NCBI GenBank assembly: GCA_026708185.1
Contig: JAPOVK010000019.1
Location: 124,001 to 188,000 of the forward strand
Source of the DNA: Gammaproteobacteria bacterium
Lineage (GTDB): Bacteria > Pseudomonadota > Gammaproteobacteria > Pseudomonadales > Azotimanducaceae
Reading direction: 5' to 3'
Length of the DNA: 64,000 nt
The translations under genes were made by a program, and so were the position numbers. Of the stretch, positions 8,910-17,247 are shown one piece after another. Below the pieces are notes generated by a model. The model searched no databases and was not told where the DNA came from. It saw only the letters and a list, made by a program, of their open reading frames with translations. The stretch's first letter is position 1; every line of letters begins with the position of its first letter.

Positions 8910-9272
8910 CTACCGGAAGAGGTCGTCGAGCTTGCGCTTGGCGTCATCGACGTCGGGGTCGGAATCGGCGTCCGACTCTTCTGAGAACAGCGCATCCAAG
9001 CGGCTCTTGGCCGCCTCATGCTTGGTCGTCGAGGCAGGCTCGTACGCATCTGTGGACGGACGAAAGAACTCGCAAAAGTTCGCGCCTTCCTTGTGGACCG
9101 GTGGTTCCGCCCGGTCTTCGTCGCAAAGGTTGGTGACGTTGGGCCGATAGTGACGGCAAAGCCGGCAACAGTGCAGGTCTTCGAAGCACGCCGGGCAGTT
9201 CATGTGCCGCGTGATCGGGCGCGGGAGTTCCTCGAGCGAGGTGCCGCAATTCCAGCACTTGAGTTCGGCCAC
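8910..9272 (-). CDS. Small conserved zinc-ribbon-like protein
   Basis: A 120-residue protein beginning CWNCGTSL with cysteine pairs CxxC (6/9 and 26/29), CCRLC (35-39) and single Cys at 50 and 67. This pattern looks like one or two zinc ribbons, followed by an acidic tail (DADSDPDVDD) and an amphipathic helix. The GTG at 9272 is chosen because GAGG lies 9 bases before it; a longer reading would run deep into the EthD gene. I recall similar short proteins in gammaproteobacteria without known function. Its place between an EthD and an isomerase gene suggests co-expression, not a defined reaction. Confidence 0.75.
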   Translation of the reverse strand: MAELKCWNCGTSLEELPRPITRHMNCPACFEDLHCCRLCRHYRPNVTNLCDEDRAEPPVHKEGANFCEFFRPSTDAYEPASTTKHEAAKSRLDALFSEESDADSDPDVDDAKRKLDDLFR

Positions 9273-9288
9273 GGCGTAACGCCTCGAA

Positions 9289-10017
9289 TCAGGGGATGCC
9301 GACCATCTCCGTGTGCGCGCGCAGCACGTGCATGCGCGCCCCGTCCACCCACTGTTCCATGCCGTCCGGCTGGATCGTCTCGCGGTAGCCCGCCCAGCCG
9401 TCCGGGCCGTGGAAGTACAGTTCCGCCATGCCCGCATAGGGCTCGTCGGCGGGTTCGAAGCTGTGACTGACCACGTAGCGGAAGCCGCCGACCTGCTCCA
9501 TCGTGTTGCGCACGTTCGGCACGTGCACGTCGAGCCAATGGGCAAGGAACGCGTCGTAGTCCGTATCGGGCTTGGCCGTAACCAGAAAGCTCATCTTGAA
9601 GAAGCCCGACCGCGTCATGGGATACGGTGCGTTCAAAGTCAGCGGCGCCGTGCTCAAGTGTTCGGAGCCGTCGATCACGACGTATTCGCGCGTGGCCCAT
9701 GGCACGTAGGGCTCCGCCTTCTGCTGGAAGGTGTCGCGGGGCTTGGTACCGAATGCGCCGCGGGGCTTGGGCAGCGGACGGTCGTACCAAAGCTGCGCGA
9801 CGCCGTCCCACGGATGCTGGCCCTCGGCGTTGGCATCGTAGAGCGTCGCGAAGTAACGGCGGGCGTATGGCCTGCCCCGCGCCTCGGCGTCCTTCTGATT
9901 CTGGATCACGTCAGGCATGTGGTTGGCGAACCAGTGCACGACGAGTTCCTCCCGGGACGTGTCGGGCTTGCGCTTGATGAGGTACATCATCTTCGCGCCC
10001 GGCGTCTGTTCCACCAT
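9289..10017 (-). CDS. EthD-domain protein (tandem dimeric alpha-beta barrel)
   Basis: A 242-residue protein with two ferredoxin-like EthD units: residues about 8-110 (MMYLIKRKPDTSREELVVHW..NHMPDVI) and about 140-240 (KMSFLVTAKPDTDYDAFLAHW...HVPNV). EthD proteins accompany oxidative degradation systems and bind or process small reactive intermediates, but few have known chemistry. The ATG at 10017 follows GAGGGG by 10 bases. It is the first gene of the leftward four-gene operon and is separated by 69 bp from the unrelated ATPase gene upstream, so the operon promoter should lie in 10018-10086 or inside the ATPase 3' end. Confidence 0.82.
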   Translation of the reverse strand: MVEQTPGAKMMYLIKRKPDTSREELVVHWFANHMPDVIQNQKDAEARGRPYARRYFATLYDANAEGQHPWDGVAQLWYDRPLPKPRGAFGTKPRDTFQQKAEPYVPWATREYVVIDGSEHLSTAPLTLNAPYPMTRSGFFKMSFLVTAKPDTDYDAFLAHWLDVHVPNVRNTMEQVGGFRYVVSHSFEPADEPYAGMAELYFHGPDGWAGYRETIQPDGMEQWVDGARMHVLRAHTEMVGIP

Positions 10018-10086
10018 GTCTATGTGCCCCTCATGCGCCGACGGGAGTGACTATACACCGCTCGCCGTCGGGACCACCCGGGACCG

Positions 10087-11322
10087 TCAGAGAACCCGCC
10101 ACCAAGGCGCCGCAAGCACATCGGGCGCCAGCCATTCAACGGTCTCGCCCGTGTGCAGCAGCAATCCGGCACGCGCCTGTTCGGGGTATTCCTTGCGGAA
10201 TGCGCGTAGCCGGACAGTGTCCCTAAGTCGAGGGTTGACGGTCGCCTTGATCTCCACAGGAAGCAACGTGTCTCGTGCCTCGACGACGAAGTCGACTTCG
10301 TCGCCGGTGGTGGTGCGCCAGTAAGTGATTTCGACGCGCTCTGTTCGGGCGTCGCGCCACGCCAGCAGGTCGCACAGCACGACGTTTTCAAGGTGTGCCG
10401 GTGTGGTGTCGGTGCCCGCGATTCGCAAGGCGAGGCCGGTGTCGCACCAATAGAGCTTCGGCGACTTGATGAGTCGCTTCGTTCGGTTGACGGCGTACGC
10501 GGGCAGTCTGACGAGCAGATACGACGTCTCGAGCAGGTTCAGGTAGCGGTGTACCGTCGGCTGCGGGACCGCGGCATCTCTCCCGATCTCGGTTTGGTTG
10601 ACGACTTGGCCAACGCGAAGGCAGGCCGCGCGGACGAGCCTGCGAAAGTCCACCAACGATGCGACGGAAGACAGGGTGGCGAGATCTCGTTCGAGGTAGG
10701 TCTGGATGTAGCCGTCGAACCAGATCGCCCGTTCCTCTTCGTTCGCCAGGTGGACGGCCGGATCCGGAAAGCCGCCACGCCGCGCGACCTCCCGCCAATC
10801 ATCGCGATACCCCGGCTGCCCGATTAGCACGTCCGGCCAGTCTCGATCGTCGGCTGACAACAGTTCATCCCAGCAGCCTGTCCGTCCGAGGCCGCGTTGC
10901 TCTCGCCGCGTCATCGGCCAAAGCGTCAGGTAGCTGGCACGACCGGCCAACGATTCCGATACGCGCGCCATCGATGCCAGATTCGCGGATCCCGTGAGCA
11001 GGAAACGCCCCGCCGTTCGCGTGTCGTCGACGTTGCGCTTGATGGCAGCGAGAAGACTGGGCGCGCGCTGGATCTCGTCCAGCGTTACGGCATCGTGTCC
11101 GCCAAGGAGTTGCTCCGGGTCGTTCTTCGCGGCGTCCAGAACATCGAGATCGTCGAGGGTGTGGAACCGGCGCCGGCCCGGCGCAAGACGCCTCGCAAGC
11201 GTGGTCTTGCCCGTCTGTCGGGCACCGGTCACGACCACGACCGGCATGACACCGAGATGCGCGCGGAGCCGAGGTTCGAGCGCGCGGTGCAGCGAATCAT
11301 CCATGGCCAGAATGATAATCAT
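10087..11322 (-). CDS. AAA ATPase with DUF4143 C-terminal domain
   Basis: A 411-residue P-loop protein. Walker A is GARQTGKTT (33-41), the Walker B region is AVTLDEIQRAP (about 77-87) and the sensor-like segment is RFLLTGSANL. The C-terminal ~170 residues have the DUF4143 pattern (winged-helix-like plus the nuclease-like tail DEVDFVVEARDTLLPVEIKA). The D-E-K pattern in that tail resembles a restriction-endonuclease-like fold. Such genes are scattered and often horizontally moved; function is unproven. Two starts are possible: ATG at 11322, or ATG at 11304 (MDDSLHRAL), which fits the family N-terminus better. Neither has a strong ribosome site. A Fur-box-like palindrome covers the upstream start. 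Confidence 0.85.
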   Translation of the reverse strand: MIIILAMDDSLHRALEPRLRAHLGVMPVVVVTGARQTGKTTLARRLAPGRRRFHTLDDLDVLDAAKNDPEQLLGGHDAVTLDEIQRAPSLLAAIKRNVDDTRTAGRFLLTGSANLASMARVSESLAGRASYLTLWPMTRREQRGLGRTGCWDELLSADDRDWPDVLIGQPGYRDDWREVARRGGFPDPAVHLANEEERAIWFDGYIQTYLERDLATLSSVASLVDFRRLVRAACLRVGQVVNQTEIGRDAAVPQPTVHRYLNLLETSYLLVRLPAYAVNRTKRLIKSPKLYWCDTGLALRIAGTDTTPAHLENVVLCDLLAWRDARTERVEITYWRTTTGDEVDFVVEARDTLLPVEIKATVNPRLRDTVRLRAFRKEYPEQARAGLLLHTGETVEWLAPDVLAAPWWRVL

Positions 11323-11326
11323 TCAC
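11308..11326. promoter_or_regulatory. Fur-box-like palindrome
   Basis: The core AATGATAATCATT (11311-11323) is identical to the centre of the 19-bp Fur consensus, and by my alignment 15 of 19 positions agree. It overlaps the longer candidate start of the ATPase gene and lies about 90 bp upstream of the small rightward gene at 11415. If the ATPase starts at 11304 the site would sit immediately upstream. Neither neighbour is an iron gene, so this may be chance. Confidence 0.3.
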
Positions 11327-11414
11327 CACACGAATGAAAAGGAAGGACGTCTGCCTAAAGCCGAACTACACTGTTACGACGAAGCAACGATGCGGACTGT
11401 TATCTCGACCCACA

Positions 11415-11717
11415 ATGAAAACACGACGACAGCCGACCACCGAATACGTCGTCTGCATCGACAACGCCCACTACCCGGCCTCCCTCGAACGGCACAAAAC
11501 CTACCGAGCCGCTAGGGACCAGGACGGGCTCAGCGATGGAGACATTCGCATCATCGACGAAAGCGGCGACGACTACCTGTTCCCGTCCCGCATGTTCGTG
11601 GCCATCAATCCGGCTGAGCGGGTGCGACCATCGCTTGGTGCAGATACGGTAGCGGACGATTCCGGGGGCGAGCACCACGACCAACCTGGCCGCACCGGCC
11701 CGTTACCTCGACCGTGA
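11415..11717 (+). CDS. Small conserved protein of unknown function
   Basis: A 100-residue protein with the compact conserved core EYVVCIDNAHYPASLERHKTY...GDIRIIDESGDDYLFPSRMFVAI (about residues 10-67), followed by a polar, probably disordered tail. I recall this pattern in small bacterial proteins of unknown function that often sit near toxin-antitoxin or other accessory genes. The ATG at 11415 is preferred because the conserved core starts soon after it; the frame is open upstream to 11334. No clear ribosome site is seen. The gene ends 22 bp before the convergent VapC gene. Confidence 0.6.
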   Translation: MKTRRQPTTEYVVCIDNAHYPASLERHKTYRAARDQDGLSDGDIRIIDESGDDYLFPSRMFVAINPAERVRPSLGADTVADDSGGEHHDQPGRTGPLPRP

Positions 11718-11738
11718 CGGCTCGCGGTTAGCACGCCA

Positions 11739-12122
11739 CTACCGGATGCACACGACCTCGACGCCTTCGATCTCCAACGACGTCCATAGCCTGTCGGCGG
11801 TCAACGCTGGCTGCTGTGCGACGTGCGCGGCGGCAAGGCAGGCACGGTCGCCAAGGCCCAGGCCGAGATGACGGGTGGCACTTCGGTATCGACCACTCAA
11901 CAGGGCAAGGCGTTCGTCGAATGGGACGATTTCTATGCCCTCGAACACGAGCGGAACATCCGCTTCGGCCCAACCGTCCGCATCGAGCTTGGCCGCCACC
12001 TCGGCGACATTGACCGCCGACATGGTCGCGCCCGACTCAAGGGCCTCGTGCACCGTGTCCGCGCCGGGCTCATCGAAGAGCTCGGCGATAAGCGCCGATG
12101 CATCCAGCACGAAGCGGGTCAC
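11739..12122 (-). CDS. vapC: PIN-domain toxin (VapC family)
   Basis: A 127-residue PIN ribonuclease. The acidic active-site set is visible: D7 (FVLDASALIAEL), E41 (NVAEVAAKL), D93 (LGLGDRACLAAA) and D108 (TADRLW). VapC toxins cleave tRNA or rRNA when not bound by their antitoxin. The GTG start overlaps the stop of the upstream AbrB-like gene by 4 bp (GTGA), the usual antitoxin-first VapBC arrangement, so translation is coupled and the pair is probably autoregulated. Confidence 0.9.
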   Translation of the reverse strand: MTRFVLDASALIAELFDEPGADTVHEALESGATMSAVNVAEVAAKLDADGWAEADVPLVFEGIEIVPFDERLALLSGRYRSATRHLGLGLGDRACLAAAHVAQQPALTADRLWTSLEIEGVEVVCIR

Positions 12123-12394
12123 GGTTCGCCCGCCGCCTCGGAGCGTCGCGCTGCCAGGAACGCATCCACCACGCTACCGTCGTCTTTGCGATGAGCGCGA
12201 GCGAGCGCCTTGACCCGCGCGCGGGCCAGTTCCAGCGTGCATAACGTGAGCCCATCCTCCGTCACCGAGAGTGTCAGTTCCTGGCCCTTCTCGATCCCGA
12301 GCGCCTCGCGGATGGTTATGGGGATCACGACACGTCCCGCCCCGTCGATGCGCACACGCTGGGATGATCTGCCATGAGCGTCGCTGTCTACCAT
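12119..12394 (-). CDS. vapB: AbrB/MazE-type antitoxin (VapB)
   Basis: A 91-residue protein with an N-terminal swapped-hairpin AbrB DNA-binding domain (QRVRIDGAGRVVIP...REALGIEKGQELTL, about 12-44) and a C-terminal helical region likely to wrap the toxin. Such antitoxins bind their own promoter together with VapC. The ATG at 12394 is chosen as the start nearest the domain; the frame continues upstream to 12454 without support. It is coupled to vapC by a 4-bp overlap. The promoter should lie in 12395-12560, shared back to back with the deacylase gene. Confidence 0.85.
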   Translation of the reverse strand: MVDSDAHGRSSQRVRIDGAGRVVIPITIREALGIEKGQELTLSVTEDGLTLCTLELARARVKALARAHRKDDGSVVDAFLAARRSEAAGEP

Positions 12395-12561
12395 TTTGCG
12401 AGACCAATGGGCTTGAAAAGCGAGTCTACCATTCCCACGCGACATGATCGGCATGGCGCGGGCGAGGACGCCCGCCCGCGCACCAAACCATCCAAACTAT
12501 CGCCCGCCACCGACTTGTGCCATAGTTCGGCGGTTACGTATTGAGGAAGCGGGAGAGAGCC

Positions 12562-14220
12562 TTGAACCACGATCTAGTGATCCGCAACGGCACCGTCGTC
12601 GACGGCACCGGGGACAAGCCCTTCGAAGGCGACATCGCCATCGACGGCAACACCATCAGCGCCGTCGGCCAAGTGAACGGCCAAGGCCGCGAGGAGATCG
12701 ACGCCGCCGGCCATGCCGTCACACCCGGCTTCATCGACTTGCATACCCACCTCGACGCCCAGATCGGCTGGGATCCGCACATGACGTCGGTCACCTGGCA
12801 CGGCGTCACGACCGCCCTGCTCGGCAACTGCGGCGTCACGTTCGCGCCGTGCCGCAAGGAGGATCGCGAGTTCCTGGCCGGCATGATGGAGACCGTCGAG
12901 GACATCCCCAAGTACGCGATTCTCAACGGCCTGCCCTGGGACTGGGAGTCCTACGGCGGCTATCTCGACTCCATCGAGCGCCTCGGGCCCATGATCAACG
13001 TCTGCGGCCTGGTCGGCCACAGCGCCACGCGGTTCCACGTCATGGGCGAGCGGGCCATCGAGGAGCAGGCCACGCCCGAGGAGATCGAGCGCATTGCGGC
13101 ATTGGCCGCGCGATCGGTGAAGGAAGGCGCGCTCGGCTTCTCCGTCAACCGCCACCCCGGCCACACGTTGCCAGACCGGCGCCCGATCCCGGGCACGTTC
13201 GCCTCCCGCGAGGAGATGCTCGCCATCGCCCGGGCCGTCGGCGCCGAGGGCGGGCTGATGCAGACCGTGCCGAACTTCGGCAAGGTCGACGAGGAGATGG
13301 ACCTCTTGGCCGAAGAAGGCGAATCGAGTCGGCTCCTCTTCAGCGCCATCGGCGAGCACCGCGAAGTACTCGACGAGAAGGTCTCCGCCATGCGCGCGCA
13401 CGGCGTCGACATCACCGCCGTCACCGTACCCCGCTCCGGTGGTGGCGTGGGCGGGCTGGCGACCAACAACTTCTGGCGCACCCCGACGTGGAACGAACTG
13501 CGCAAGATGGACTTCGACGCGCGCCTCAACGCCATTCGCGACGAGGGTTTCCGGGCCAAGCTGGTGGCGGAGGTTCGCGACAACGAGCGCTTGAACGAGC
13601 AGGTGCTGCACACCACCAAGCGCTACTACCCGATGGGCGACGGCGCACGGCCGAACTATACCCAGCCGCGCTACGAGAGCCTCTTCGACATCGCCACGGC
13701 CGCCGGCGAGCACCCCACCGAGGCATGGCTGCGGCTGACGCTCGAGAGCGACGGCAAGGTGCTCTTCCACCATCGCGGCTTCAACGTCAACCTGGACAAC
13801 CTGGAGAAGATGATCACCACGGACTGGGCCATGCCCGGTCTCGGCGACGCGGGTGCCCACGTCAGCCAGATGATCGACTCCGGCTGGGCGACCTTCGTGC
13901 TGTCGCACTGGCATCGCGACAAGGGTACCTACTCCATCGAGGAGGCGGTGCGGCGGATCGCGGCGGTGCCCGCGCACGTCCTTGGGCTCAGCGACCGCGG
14001 CACGCTAAAGGCCGGCAAGAAGGCCGACCTCAACGTCATCGACGTCGATCGCCTCGAGGAACGCCAGCCCTACATCGTGCACGACTTCCCCGGTGGCGCA
14101 CCGCGCTTCCAGCAGCGCGCCCAAGGCTACAAGGCGACGGTCTGCAACGGGCAGGTGACGCTTCGCGACGATGAGCACACGGGGGTTTGCGCGGGCCAGG
14201 TGCTGCGCAACGGCGCGTAG
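12562..14220 (+). CDS. N-acyl-D-amino-acid deacylase / amidohydrolase family protein
   Basis: A 552-residue metal-dependent hydrolase of the amidohydrolase superfamily, D-aminoacylase branch. The first metal ligands are H61 and H63 (PGFIDLHTHLDAQ), followed by NCGVTFAPC where this branch carries its metal-bridging Cys. Further His and Asp residues appear in GHSATRFHVMG and GLGDAGAHVSQM. The C-terminal beta-sandwich segment ends RGTLKAGKKADLNVIDVD. The TTG at 12562 is preferred because GGGAGAGA lies 3-5 bases before it; an in-frame TTG at 12541 has no ribosome site. The enzyme would release free D-amino acids from N-acyl forms, though members also act on other amides. Confidence 0.88.
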   Translation: MNHDLVIRNGTVVDGTGDKPFEGDIAIDGNTISAVGQVNGQGREEIDAAGHAVTPGFIDLHTHLDAQIGWDPHMTSVTWHGVTTALLGNCGVTFAPCRKEDREFLAGMMETVEDIPKYAILNGLPWDWESYGGYLDSIERLGPMINVCGLVGHSATRFHVMGERAIEEQATPEEIERIAALAARSVKEGALGFSVNRHPGHTLPDRRPIPGTFASREEMLAIARAVGAEGGLMQTVPNFGKVDEEMDLLAEEGESSRLLFSAIGEHREVLDEKVSAMRAHGVDITAVTVPRSGGGVGGLATNNFWRTPTWNELRKMDFDARLNAIRDEGFRAKLVAEVRDNERLNEQVLHTTKRYYPMGDGARPNYTQPRYESLFDIATAAGEHPTEAWLRLTLESDGKVLFHHRGFNVNLDNLEKMITTDWAMPGLGDAGAHVSQMIDSGWATFVLSHWHRDKGTYSIEEAVRRIAAVPAHVLGLSDRGTLKAGKKADLNVIDVDRLEERQPYIVHDFPGGAPRFQQRAQGYKATVCNGQVTLRDDEHTGVCAGQVLRNGA

Positions 14221-14275
14221 TAGCGCTTGCTACGCGGTCGCGTGCCGGACTAGGGGACGGTCGACCGGCCCCTAG
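14214..14275. terminator. Two adjacent hairpins between convergent genes
   Basis: Arms CGCGTAG (14214-14220) and CTACGCG (14230-14236) form the first stem. CTAGGGG (14250-14256) and CCCCTAG (14269-14275) form the second, with the self-complementary CGGTCGACCG inside it. They lie between the deacylase stop and the stop of the convergent lipoprotein gene and lack a clear T-run, so a bidirectional terminator is inferred. Confidence 0.5.
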
Positions 14276-15726
14276 GTCCCAATCGCGTCGTCCACCGCGG
14301 AGAGGATGGTGTCGAGCCGGCTCGTGCGGGCGAGGATCGTGCCCTCCTCGTTCGCGAGGATGTAGGTCGGGAAAACGCGCACGTCCCAGGCCCTGGCCAG
14401 TTCGCTGTCCTCTCCGACATACCAGTTCGGCCACGGCATAGGTTCGCCCTCCTGGAACTCGGTCACTTCCTCGAGTTGTGCATCGACGCTGATCGCGAGC
14501 AGTGCGAAGCGGTCGTCGGATTGGGTCTCGACGAGTTCCCGCAACTTCGGCAGCGCGGCGATGCACGGACCGCACCAGGTCGCCCAGAAGTCGATCAGGA
14601 CGACCTTGCCACTGTAGTCGGACAGGTTCTCCTCGGTGCCGACAACCGTCGTGCCCGCTAGTTCCGGGAGCGTGCCGCCCACCGTGGCGTGCTCGATCCG
14701 GTAGACCAGCGCCGCTTCAGCCTCGGCGATGGTGCCGTAGGCGGCATCATCGTCGCCCGGCTTGAGGCGACCGACGAACCGGGCGTCCTCGACGCCGCGG
14801 CTCAACCCCTTGGCGACTTCGAACGCGCGCTCGCGTGCGTTGCCGGCCTCGCCCGAGGCCGCCGCGGCGGCCTCGTTCGCGGCGAGCATCAGGCCCGCTG
14901 CGTGGTAGTAGCGGGCGGTGGCACGCGCCTCCGGATCCGCAGTCCGAGACGCGAACTCCTCGAAAAACGTAGCGATGGACCCGTCCGCGTGGTAGCGCCC
15001 CGCATCCAAGGCGGCGAGGGTGTCCGGCCATTCATCGTAATCGGGCACGTTGGCGTTGAGCGCCCGCGCCGCGCGCAGCACGACCGGGCCCCTTCCGAGC
15101 ATTCTGACCGTGTCCTTGATCACGAACGCCGCCGCTTCTCGGACTTGTTCGCCCGCGGACTCAGCGACGGCGAGAGCCGCCGCCGCCGCGCGGGCGACCG
15201 GCGGGAAGCGGCCGAGCGCATCGAGGCGCGCCGTCTCGTCGTCTGCCGACAAGTCGGCATCCATGATCTCTTGCCGTGCGGTGTTCCATTCCTCCGTCGC
15301 CTGCTGGTACGCCTCGACCACCGCCCAGTCGGGACCGATCTCGCCAACGAGGGCATCGATGCCCAACGCCAGATCCTCCGCGGCGGTCTTCGACAGTCCG
15401 AACGGATGTTCGACGAGGAACTCCGCGGCCTCGATGCGACGGGCATGTCCCGGCACGTCCAGGATGCTCCGCGCCCCCGCCACCGCGTCGCTGATGTCGG
15501 GGTGTGGGCCGTGCGCGTCCCGCGCCTCGGCCTTGGCTTCGGGCGGCTCTTCCGACCGTCCGATCCGGTCCATCTCCGCATGCCAATTCGCATCCACGTC
15601 GATGTAGGTCTGCACCGCGTGCCAAGGGTCTCCGGCGCCGTCCGAGGAGGGTTGGCAGGCGGGAAGCAGCAGCAAGGTCGCCGCCAGGGCCATGGCGCCG
15701 TACCGTTGCGGAGTGTCGATGCGCAT
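14272..15726 (-). CDS. TlpA-like thioredoxin-fold lipoprotein with long helical N-domain
   Basis: A 484-residue lipoprotein. The signal ends at lipobox LLPAC with the acylated Cys at residue 24. Residues about 30-330 are an alanine- and glutamate-rich, largely helical domain I do not recognise. Residues about 345-484 are a TlpA/ResA-type thioredoxin domain with VVLIDFWATWCGPC (active cysteines C385 and C388) and a cis-Pro segment RVFPTYIL. It should act in the periplasm as a membrane-tethered disulfide reductase or oxidase. The ATG at 15726 is chosen because it gives a proper lipoprotein signal. The tail is convergent with the deacylase gene; the head is divergent from citrate synthase. Confidence 0.82.
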   Translation of the reverse strand: MRIDTPQRYGAMALAATLLLLPACQPSSDGAGDPWHAVQTYIDVDANWHAEMDRIGRSEEPPEAKAEARDAHGPHPDISDAVAGARSILDVPGHARRIEAAEFLVEHPFGLSKTAAEDLALGIDALVGEIGPDWAVVEAYQQATEEWNTARQEIMDADLSADDETARLDALGRFPPVARAAAAALAVAESAGEQVREAAAFVIKDTVRMLGRGPVVLRAARALNANVPDYDEWPDTLAALDAGRYHADGSIATFFEEFASRTADPEARATARYYHAAGLMLAANEAAAAASGEAGNARERAFEVAKGLSRGVEDARFVGRLKPGDDDAAYGTIAEAEAALVYRIEHATVGGTLPELAGTTVVGTEENLSDYSGKVVLIDFWATWCGPCIAALPKLRELVETQSDDRFALLAISVDAQLEEVTEFQEGEPMPWPNWYVGEDSELARAWDVRVFPTYILANEEGTILARTSRLDTILSAVDDAIGT

Positions 15727-15818
15727 GTAGGTCTCACGCTGCTCCCGAGGGGTGCCCAACATGCTCCCATTCGACGCCCGGCGCAAGCGCCACCGACGCT
15801 TGAGCATGAGCGGCCGCA

Positions 15819-15847
15819 TTGACTGCAACCCCCCGCTTCAATAGGCT
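15819..15847 (+). promoter_or_regulatory. Sigma-70-type promoter for citrate synthase
   Basis: TTGACT (15819-15824) and TAGGCT (15842-15847) are separated by 17 bp, about 40 bp before the citrate synthase start. The -35 matches 5 of 6 and the -10 matches 3 of 6, so it is plausible but not strong. Confidence 0.45.
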
Positions 15848-15885
15848 CTTGCGGCATAACCAAAGTGCGTCGAGGGGGACACTTG

Positions 15886-17184
15886 GTGGCATCAACCGGC
15901 CCGAGAAACGCCCGGCTGTACGTCGATGGGCGCGAAGACCCCATCGAACTGCCGATCCTTGAACCCAGCCTCGGAACCGATGTCATCGATATCGGCCGAC
16001 TCACCAACGAAGGCTATTTCACGTACGACCCGGGGTTCGTCTCCACCGCGTCCTGCGACTCCAACATCACCTACATCGACGGCGACGCCGGCACGTTGCT
16101 GCACCGCGGCTACCCCATCGAGCAGCTCGCCGAACAATCGGACTTCGTGGAACTGTGCTACCTGCTGCTCAAGGGCAGTCTGCCCTCGCCGAGCGAGAAG
16201 GCGAGCTACGCGGCGGCGCTGGTCGCGGAACGGGACGTCCCGCAAGGTGTGCGCGACATGGTGGGCCACTTCTCGCGCGATGCGCACCCCATGGGCATCA
16301 TGACCGCGCTGACCGGCGCCTTGGCTGCGGAGTACCACCAGGGACTGGATATCACCGACGAGGCCGACCGCTGGGATACCTGTACGCGGCTCATCGCCAA
16401 GATGCCGACCCTGGCCGCGCTGACCTACCGCCACGGCAAGGGCAAGGCGTACCTGCCGCCCCGCGACGACTTAAGCTACGCCGAGAACTTTCTCTACACC
16501 ACCTTCGCCGACGACGAGAACTACACGATCAACCCGGTGATCGCGAAGGCGATGGACCGCATCTTCATGCTGCACGCGGACCACGAGCAGAACGCCTCGA
16601 CGTCGACCGTCCGCCTCGCGGGTTCCACCGGCACCAATCCGTACTCGGCGATCGCGGCCGGCATCGCCGCGCTTTGGGGGCCTTCCCACGGCGGCGCCAA
16701 CGAGGCGGTCCTCAACATGCTGGCGGAAATCGGATCCCCCGAGAACATCGACGCCTACGTCGCCAAGGCCAAGGACCGCAACGATCCGTTCCGCGTCATG
16801 GGCTTCGGCCACCGCGTCTACAAGAACTACGATCCGCGTGCCAAGGTCATGCAGGACACCTGCCACGAGGTTTTCGCCGAACTCGGCGTCGAAGGCGACC
16901 CCATGCTGCAGATGGCGCAGCGCTTGGAGAAGATCGCCCTCGAGGACGAGTTCTTCATCGAGAAACGGCTCTATCCCAACGTCGACTTCTATTCCGGGAT
17001 CACGCTCAAGGCCGTCGGCATTCCCACGGAGATGTTCACCGTCATCTTCACCACCGGGCGCACCCCCGGCTGGATCGCGCATTGGCGGGAGATGGTGAGC
17101 GAGGCTTACAAGATCGGCCGACCCCGGCAACTCTACCGGGGGCAGACCGCCCGCGACTACGTGCCGCTCGCCGAGCGCGGGTGA
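15886..17184 (+). CDS. gltA: Citrate synthase (type II)
   Basis: Condenses acetyl-CoA with oxaloacetate at entry to the tricarboxylic acid cycle. The 432-residue length and N-terminal beta domain ([13 protein letters not shown]...[15 protein letters not shown]) match the hexameric, NADH-sensitive gammaproteobacterial form. Catalytic residues are present as H268 (GPSHGGAN), H309 (FGHRVYKN) and D367 (VDFYSG), equivalent to H264, H305 and D362 of the E. coli enzyme. GAGGGGG at 15872-15878 favours the GTG at 15886; a TTG at 15883 and a GTG at 15865 are alternatives. The gene is single, divergent from the lipoprotein gene, with its own promoter. Confidence 0.97.
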   Translation: MASTGPRNARLYVDGREDPIELPILEPSLGTDVIDIGRLTNEGYFTYDPGFVSTASCDSNITYIDGDAGTLLHRGYPIEQLAEQSDFVELCYLLLKGSLPSPSEKASYAAALVAERDVPQGVRDMVGHFSRDAHPMGIMTALTGALAAEYHQGLDITDEADRWDTCTRLIAKMPTLAALTYRHGKGKAYLPPRDDLSYAENFLYTTFADDENYTINPVIAKAMDRIFMLHADHEQNASTSTVRLAGSTGTNPYSAIAAGIAALWGPSHGGANEAVLNMLAEIGSPENIDAYVAKAKDRNDPFRVMGFGHRVYKNYDPRAKVMQDTCHEVFAELGVEGDPMLQMAQRLEKIALEDEFFIEKRLYPNVDFYSGITLKAVGIPTEMFTVIFTTGRTPGWIAHWREMVSEAYKIGRPRQLYRGQTARDYVPLAERG

Positions 17185-17247
17185 CCCCCTTTGGCCTGCA
17201 ACCCATAGCGGACACGCACTAGCAGGGCCGTTCTAAGAGGTCGGCAA

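Noticed and set aside
12444-14174. Long rightward open frame of ~576 codons over the deacylase gene
   Set aside because: It is Arg/Pro/His-rich with no domain, and lies in another frame of a clear amidohydrolase; a typical shadow in GC-rich DNA.
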